This document shows positions 57,321 to 64,000 of a stretch of DNA of 64,000 bases, piece after piece (the stretch's first letter is position 1; every line of letters starts with the position of its first letter). Location: assembly GCF_964340395.1 (NCBI RefSeq), contig NC_135559.1, positions 24,030,464 through 24,094,463 on the forward strand, read 5' to 3'. Position numbers and translations under genes: made by a program. Source of the stretch: Glandiceps talaboti (taxonomy: Eukaryota; Hemichordata; Enteropneusta; Spengelidae). Under the pieces are notes generated by a model, which saw nothing but the letters and a program-made list of their open reading frames with translations, was not told the DNA's origin and did not search any database.

Positions 57321-59842
57321 CACAAAAGATAGACTGTCGACAGTCGCTCGCGCCTTTTTTTCCTACGTTTTATCTAAACTCCGATCCGGCGCAACACTAG
57401 TATAATCGCAAACTGGTATTGAGGCCTGAGGGCCGAAGGCCCGAATGGTCGAGGGCCGAAGGCCCGAGCGACTGTTGTCCCTTGCCGCGCCCTCATGCGA
57501 TAACAATAGGGACATTCAGTTTGTAGACTATTCGACATTCAGGTCATAGTTCATAAGGCTTGTCAATCAAAATGAACATGGTGTAGTCACCAAGCGATCG
57601 CGAGTCAACACATCGAGACGCATTGGAGAAACTTGGATACTCACACTTGAAAGACTTTCAGAGAATAATTATAGATGCCTATGTCTCTGGGAAAGATGTT
57701 TTCGATAGTGTACTGACAGGAAGTGGCAAGTCCATAGCCTATTCGCCCCGATCGTTCTCGATACAGCTAACAACGTCTGCAACACCCATTGTCCTAGTAG
57801 TGTCCCCATTGATACAATGATAGCGCTAATATAATCCCGTATATAAACGGCGAAGGCCCTTTTATTTGTGGTAATTTTGCTAAACAAATAGGGAAGTGGT
57901 AACAACTTAGCGATGGCTCCTGCTAAACTGCAGTTATGCACGTGTTCCGACCATTGACATATCTACCTACCATGCCATAATGTGACCTAGTCATTATGAA
58001 TATATGACGTATGTAATTACTGCATGTGTCTTCAATAAGAATAGAAATCTGAGGTACATTTCTCGAAATTACTTTCGGTCAGACGTCAGAAAAGTTACGC
58101 CGAACAACGCCTCGACCGCCTCTCTCTGATCTTCGGTGACGATAATTGACATCTTTAAAACTCATCATGACTGCAAGTTCAGACTGACGTACTGTTCTAA
58201 ACTCTGACTGCACAGTTTATAACATGTTACTATTGTTAGTACTTTGTACCACAGACAACTTGTCTGTGGTTTTACCATCATTTCACATCCATTGATATAC
58301 ACAACCACCCTTGGTGTACGCGATCCATTGCTATGAAGTGCTGATAGATAGAACTTCTGTCAGTGTCACGTCTGTAGTCTCTGTACGTACGATCGTGGCA
58401 TTGACTATCATAAAATTTCAATGATATTTTCAATGGCCAATAAAGTAGAAAGTGTGCCATATGTCGAAAGAAGAAGAGTTGCTCTACGATTATCCATTAA
58501 TGAGCATTGTTCTAATTTACAACACAGTATTTGTAAAATACAAACTACCTGGAAATATATAAACTACGAGTTTATATTGTCTCTATTTTGTATCATACAG
58601 TAATAGTATCGCATTTCTTTTGAAAATGGTTTCAAATTCAATTTTGAATACAACGAGATTCGCATTGTTGGAATATGTAACAATAAAATGTTCACAGTGT
58701 AGCAAAAACTTCAACTAAGTAAAGGAGTCGAGTCTGAAGTTCGGTATGGTATTGGGTATTTTTACTCGTGATTGCCTGTACTGATCTTTCTTCAACTGTA
58801 AAATTTAACAAATCAGATGACCATGAAATGCTAATAAATTGTTGTCTGACGTACTTCAATTTATTGGGGTCACCCTATTTTTTTTCTTCTGTTTTTCATT
58901 ATCCGGCCGACCCAAAGTTTCACCCCTCCCCCCACATCAACAACAAAAATCACATAAAAAGAAAACATCAAGGAAAAGGCACAACAAACTGTCATATCAT
59001 ATAAAGATTACGTAAATTGACTCCTCAATCGGAATCTGAAATAATGGGGTGCAATAGCTTTAGGTATATATAGACTCAGTACTCTGAGGAGGCACTAGTT
59101 GAAGACGTGTCGGATCGGAGCACGATCTCCGTGCCGTGGTAAATATGGAGGCACTTTTCTGTCTTTGTTTCAGGTAGAACGTCTACCATTTGCACATTTG
59201 AATATTATCTACGCCTCACTATCACACATTTTATACATGAATTTTATTACTATATAATATGCTAGCTGCAGTCGAGGGAAGGTAAAAAGGGTGTCCAAAA
59301 CATCTATTGCTTGACTGGAGTGTCGGTCGGAGTTGGTACACCGACTTCCGTAGCACTCTCTCGCTATCATTACCTAATTTACCACTATAACAGCTAGCTG
59401 CTAAACAAAAGGCAATAGACTAGTGCAGCATGACAGTGTATCGGGCGTCGAGGTCGTCAACGACGTCATTTACTAATCTTAAAAAAACGTATGCGCGGTT
59501 TCAAGCTTTAACAAAGAAAGATAGGAAAGCAAAAAGTACTTGTTTATGACCATCAAAATGCATTTACGAAGACAAGTTTCCGCTGTAGTTTACGTGTGTT
59601 GAATGTTGAGTGACCTTACATTGAACTGTATGCAAATCATACGATATATAGAGAAACGCCCCATTAAATGACGTCACATCATGAATAAGTAATAGCAAGG
59701 GAGATGCGGCAAGGGACAACAGTCGCTCGGGCCATCGGCCCTCGATATCAGTTTGCGATTAGACTAGTGTTGCGCCGGATCGGAGTTTAGATAAAACTGA
59801 GGAAAAAAGGCGCGAGCGACTGTCGACAGTCTACACAAAAGA
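57321..59842. mobile_element. 2.5-kb TIR transposon, exact 9-bp duplication
   Basis: The ends TAGACTGTCGACAGTCGC (57330 on) and the inverse ending CAGTCTA at 59833 begin terminal inverted repeats of about 145 bp. CACAAAAGA is duplicated at 57321-57329 and 59834-59842. The arms contain GATCCGGCGCAACACTAGT and end near GTTGTCCCTTGCCGC; the left arm has an extra GGGCCGAAGGCCCGA repeat. The outermost GACTGTCGACAGTC is itself a perfect palindrome. The interior holds a RecQ-like helicase fragment. A 9-bp duplication is known for Mutator-like and Rehavkus elements; no transposase was recognised. It sits inside the predicted NCBP2 intron 1. Confidence 0.85.
57602..57820 (+). pseudogene. RecQ-like helicase N-terminal fragment
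   Basis: The frame reads ALEKLGYSHLKDFQ, DAYVSGKDVFDSVLTGSGKS and IVLVVSPLIQ before TGA at 57818. These are the Q-like motif, Walker A (TGSGKS, about 57714-57731) and motif Ia region of RecQ-family DEAH helicases. The DExH box and all later motifs are absent, so it is a truncated remnant or a single exon. The usual VSLPTG is altered to DSVLTG. It lies 0.1 kb inside the left arm of the TIR transposon, so it was probably captured or encoded by it. Confidence 0.7.
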
Positions 59843-60417
59843 TTAAAACTTGCTGTTGTCACTCAGCCCTATCATCGATCCTCAATCACATATACCACAT
59901 CGCCATCTTGAAAACCCAACAAAAAGTAGCGATACTTTATACATACATTGTACAATGTACTAGTATACAATGTACATGTACTTCATGGGGCTTAGGGTGC
60001 TTTTCTGAAAAACTTAAAATTCATAACAAAAATTAATGGGAATACATTTTTTACATAAAAACAGCCTTTTGTGTTAAAACGATTGACAGGAAAAACCTGG
60101 AAATTCAATAAAATTTGAGTTGTCGAGTACCAACGTTTATTTTCGTTTTACACTCACAGTGACTCTATAACAACTGGAAGCATACAGCAGGGTTTTTACA
60201 TTACGCATAATTATGGACTTAGGACCCTGATAAAATTACCACTGCGTCCTCTGGGATGCAGGAATTTTGTCGTAGTTAATATCCCCCTCCGTTTTAATGT
60301 GCTCGCATCTCATTACTAACTACATCAGAATTCCCTGATTTGAAATGGAACACTCCGGAATCTCATTATTTATTCATAAGGACGTCACCGTTTACAGCAA
60401 TAAGAAGATATATACTA
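59843..60417. other. No gene recognised
   Basis: AT-rich. TACAATGTAC repeats near 59948-59980 form small palindromes only. Confidence 0.4.
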
Positions 60418-63400
60418 CGTTCACACTAGGACCTATTCTCCGGAGAATCAGTGTCTTAAATTAACTCCGGAGGTAATTTGCGTGTGTGAATGGTCGACTC
60501 CGGAGAATCTGTGGATTATTTTACTGCGGAGGTTTTGGTTGATTCAGCTCCGCAGATCCTCCGGAGGTAAGGATTAGCTCGTACTAAGTTGTAGGTGTGA
60601 ACACTTTACGCCGGTGTAAGCGCCCTCAATCGGTGTATTACAGTCATCGCACTAATTTCCCCGGACAGCAAATTACCGATGTTGCCAGCTAATTAGTGCG
60701 CAATATTGAGAGTTCGTACGATCGACAATTACCGAGCCACATGTTTGTATTGTAAACTGATGTCGCCGCGTACTTAGGCCTTTCTTGTTTATTAGAACAG
60801 TGGTGTGTAGCACCATGGGTGATGTCATAAAACTTTGTCCGGAAGAAACCATTTCATGTACTGGTTATAAGTTGGCATAAACATGTTTGTATTTATACAC
60901 TCATCTTTACTATCACACTTTGGTAAGCTTGCTAATCTTTCTTCAGAACCACCAATCATATAAAAAAAATACATTGAAGTCGGTAACGAATCATATATAT
61001 TGTTATTATTATTATTGATGTACCACACCACATCATCCCTTCAATGAATCAGCCTCCCATGTAACGTTTACGTGGTTTACTCAAACTATGTCTTATACTA
61101 ACTGCAATAACTGTAGCGTGTACTGTGATTTTGGGGTTCTTTCCTCTGTTTTTGTACCTTTTTCCGTTCCGATGTTTGACTGGAAGCAATCGCTACAATT
61201 TCTCCAACGGTAACGCAAATGGCCGAGGTCACACTGAAAACGCCATTTCAAAATGTTGCTACTTTTAGGTTTTCCTAACCGTCGAATTGCAGAGCCAAAC
61301 TTACGCGAAATATCATTAGGAGAAGACTCGTTAATTTGCTATTTCAACCACCGTACGTATTGCCCAAAATTTAACACGTGTGAGATACGTTTTCGTTATC
61401 TGAAAAGATACCTTATGTTTAGCACACGATGTCTTCGCCACCGTATTTACGGAAACTGCTATCAAAGAAGTTGTTGCCGAGATAGCACCGTAATTTGCAT
61501 AAATATTCTCTTCAGATTTTGTGGATTTCCTTTGTATTAACTCTCGATTATAAGTTTTAACGGTACATTTTGGCCGACATGCAAGCATCACAGCCATATA
61601 AGTTCAAACGCTGTGAGCATTGGAGGTACATGTATCTGTGAATATATGGTTTGTGTAAAAGTTGCTATTGATGTCTTACGTTTTAGGTACTTGTCCTCGG
61701 GTTTTAATTTTACGATATTTCCATCTTGAAGTTTTTACTGAGACTGAATGTGAATGTACTTGGAAAAGTAATGGGGTGACTGGGGGAACCCGTCCCGTTT
61801 TACATGTGCAAGTCAGATGGTGTCACGTAATTAATCTGCAAATAAATGCAGCTAGTTCTCAACATCACGTAATTACGTACAATTAGTGTTCGGTAGGATT
61901 TTTTTTCGTTTGGTTTACTGAAATATTTCATAGCAGACGACTGATGTGCGAAGTGAAATTGATAACATATATTGGGTCATTTCACCAGTGCCGTAAGTGT
62001 TTGGAAGTTGAGTATTGTGTGAATCATTTTTGACTTTTTTACCAATGAATGTCTACGCCACACGTATTCCTCTGAAGATTATTCACTTCAAATAAATTAA
62101 AGTAAAGACGATACAAGATTTGATAAATACTGATATTGTTACATGTACAGTAAGAGACATGCACACAGTGCATAGATCACATACGGAAGTGCAAATTTGC
62201 CGTCATAACAACAAAAGGCCTTGCGTGGAAGTATTTCGGAAGGCAGAATTTGCCTGCGGTCTCGTTGCGATATTATTTTTTTATTAGCGGGTTGTTCACC
62301 ATTTCCATTACTCCTACCTGGCTTACTAGCCAGAGAAAAGAAATTAGTTATTTGCCGTTTACTCCCGGGGTGTAGGCTATCTGCTGTACTATGTCGACAT
62401 GTCAAACTATCATTATTTGAGAAGAGACGTTGCATGTCAGGGGCAAACGGGAGTAGAGAATGAAATTTAAAAACCAGAAAATGGCAAAATTATGTCGAAA
62501 TCGAAGGCTTGCCGACAGTCATGTACAAGAACAATGGTTCTGTCAAATGGTGTACACTGCTCATGTGAGCGGTCATCCATTGCTATCTAATGGAAGTGTC
62601 AATCAAAATTAATGTCAACAACGTTGTCTATCTGTATGCTTTGATACATTCGGAGCCAGAGTACATCAATCCTGACATTGTCAATCAGAATATTTAGTCT
62701 ACAATGCGACGTATAAATTACTTGCAAGTGACCGTCAAAATGAGTTGGTAAAAAATTACTGGCAATTTCTTAGGCAGGTTACTTTGTGAAAACGCATGCA
62801 TACATCTATTTTTTATACGGTGATACGGTGACCTAGGACTCTGTATTTCTTTACACATCTCAAACACTTTGTTGTTCTTATACCCATGCTGGTAACGTCG
62901 TTAAGTTGCTGTCCGGGAAATTAGTGCGATGACTGTAAACGAAATCACTTCCTGTTGGCTGCAGAAGTCACCATACACCATTCGAATCAAGGTTATCAAT
63001 CGTCACAGAGCATATGTCCCTCGCTAATAGTAATACACCCATGGTCCACAACAGTGAAAGAGGTAACAACTGGTGTGACTAAATTCAGAATGTGTATGAA
63101 TAGAAAACACATGAATTCACGTTGGTCGACATGTCAACGTCGAGCGTGTTGCGTGGCTTGTCGAAAGTTAAACTGGGCATCACGACGCGACGACGAGTGA
63201 AATTGTTAACATGCATGAGAAGACATCTTCGCTTATTTCTCGAACGCATGAACGTATACAGCAATAAAAAACACAAGGCAATCTCTACAACTCATGTTGT
63301 TTACAGTGATCGCACTATGCACTTATCGTTGAACTTATCGTTTACGCCGGCGGATAATGGTGTCACATTCTATGTGTGAACACATACAGCTGATCCCAGT

Positions 63401-63480
63401 GTTTACTAATCGTTCTCACCTATTTACGCCGGAGAAAAAAAAACACGGAAAAAGCAATATGAACATGCCTATATACAGCA
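60418..63480. mobile_element. Possible inverted-repeat element, type unknown
   Basis: TTACAGTCATCGCACTAATTTCC at 60638 (with GGACAGCAA after it) is inverted at about 62903-62938. The left side carries four CTCCGGAG palindromes at 60437-60565 next to GTTCACACTAGGACC; the right side has TGTGTGAACAC (63375) and ACGCCGGAG (63426). This suggests complex terminal regions around 61-62.8 kb. Short frames inside (such as near 61.3 and 62.3 kb) have no recognised domain. Confidence 0.45.
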
Positions 63481-64000
63481 TAGCCCGTTTGTTTACATAC
63501 TTTTGCAAACTGTTAACTTGTTTCTAATTGGGTTAAATTTTTACCATTATTCTCAACTTTAAATATGGCCACTGCTCCAAAATGAAAGACCGATCTCCGC
63601 CGTTACTTCGGTGGCAGGCTGTTTGACATGGATTCTACTATAGCAGCATCACCAGCCAATACTAGTGAGAAGTAACTGGCTCTACCAAGAAACGATCGAT
63701 CGTCCAACAATGGGTGGCTCAGTCATTTTAAATGACTTTGTTGCATGTCAGACCGTAACGTCATGTAATACGAGGCCCATTTGTTTGAAAACGAAAGCAA
63801 AAATCCTTCACTGACTTGTACGGATGAACAAATTAAACTTCTGAAACTCAACTCTTACATGACAATCAAGACTCTAGAAGTCACGTTAACGGTGTTCAAT
63901 TGTTGTCCATGAAGTCGGCCAGCTCATAGCCAATCTAAAATCATATGCAGCTAAATTACATACTCTCCATACTGATTACGTTATAGCTAATATAAAACTA
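63481..64000. other. No gene recognised
   Basis: No repeat or exon seen. NCBP2 exon 2 was looked for here and not found. Confidence 0.4.

Noticed and set aside
57180-64000. Downstream NCBP2 exons (RRM)
   Set aside because: No LYVGNLSF-type RNP motif found in plus-strand frames; the exons presumably lie beyond the window.

Overview
This is nuclear DNA of an invertebrate animal. It is AT-rich, has spliced genes with canonical GT-AG junctions, contains no bacterial-type operons, and consists mostly of transposons and tandem repeats. DIRS, APE-type LINE, PIF/Harbinger, TTAA-target and foldback elements, together with GluN1-like and NCBP2-like exons, fit a marine invertebrate such as a hemichordate, lancelet, brachiopod or mollusc. 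I cannot name the species from sequence alone.

Layout. 1-4.5 kb: sparse DNA with a hairpin MITE, a LINE 3' remnant and dispersed repeats. 4.5-9.9 kb: a nested transposon stack, in which a dispersed repeat (family G) holds an element E1, which holds a TTAA-target element E2, which holds a second E1. 10-11.1 kb: a 48-bp minisatellite. 11.5-16.3 kb: the last three exons of an NMDA-receptor subunit gene (GluN1-like), whose introns are mostly minisatellites; one of these arrays is a serial amplification of the exon's own splice-donor junction. 16.8-24.6 kb: a family-G repeat carrying a 57-bp minisatellite and a nearly complete but decayed DIRS-type tyrosine-recombinase retrotransposon. 24.7-28.0 kb: 37-, 36- and 20-bp arrays with E1 fragments. 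28.6-29.8 kb: a decayed PIF/Harbinger transposase. 31.1 kb: a tRNA-type SINE. 32.7-34.5 kb: a foldback element whose inverted arms are made of short tandem repeats; a second copy lies at 51.2-52.4 kb. 36.0-39.1 kb: a nearly full-length but broken LINE. 39.4-40.3 kb: an isolated intronless 195-codon membrane-protein ORF with a strikingly canonical promoter and polyA signal. 41.1-44.1 kb: a long array with about thirty octamer (ATGCAAAT) sites. 44.6-45.7 kb: an element with arms of about 340 bp in inverted orientation. 46.3-46.5 kb: two tiny in-phase candidate exons. 46.7-50.7 kb: a diverged duplicated pair flanking a 51-bp minisatellite. 50.7-53.9 kb: MITE, foldback element, outer inverted repeat and a second E2. 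53.9-54.9 kb: another E1. 56.4 kb: the first coding exon of NCBP2 (cap-binding protein CBP20). 57.3-59.8 kb: a 2.5-kb inverted-repeat transposon with an exact 9-bp target duplication and a RecQ-like helicase fragment. 60.4-63.5 kb: an inverted-repeat-bearing segment of unknown type.

The credible host genes are the GluN1-like gene (3' end only), NCBP2 (5' end only), the 195-codon ORF, and possibly the two-exon fragment at 46.3 kb. Long open frames elsewhere are mostly by-products of minisatellites whose unit length is a multiple of three.
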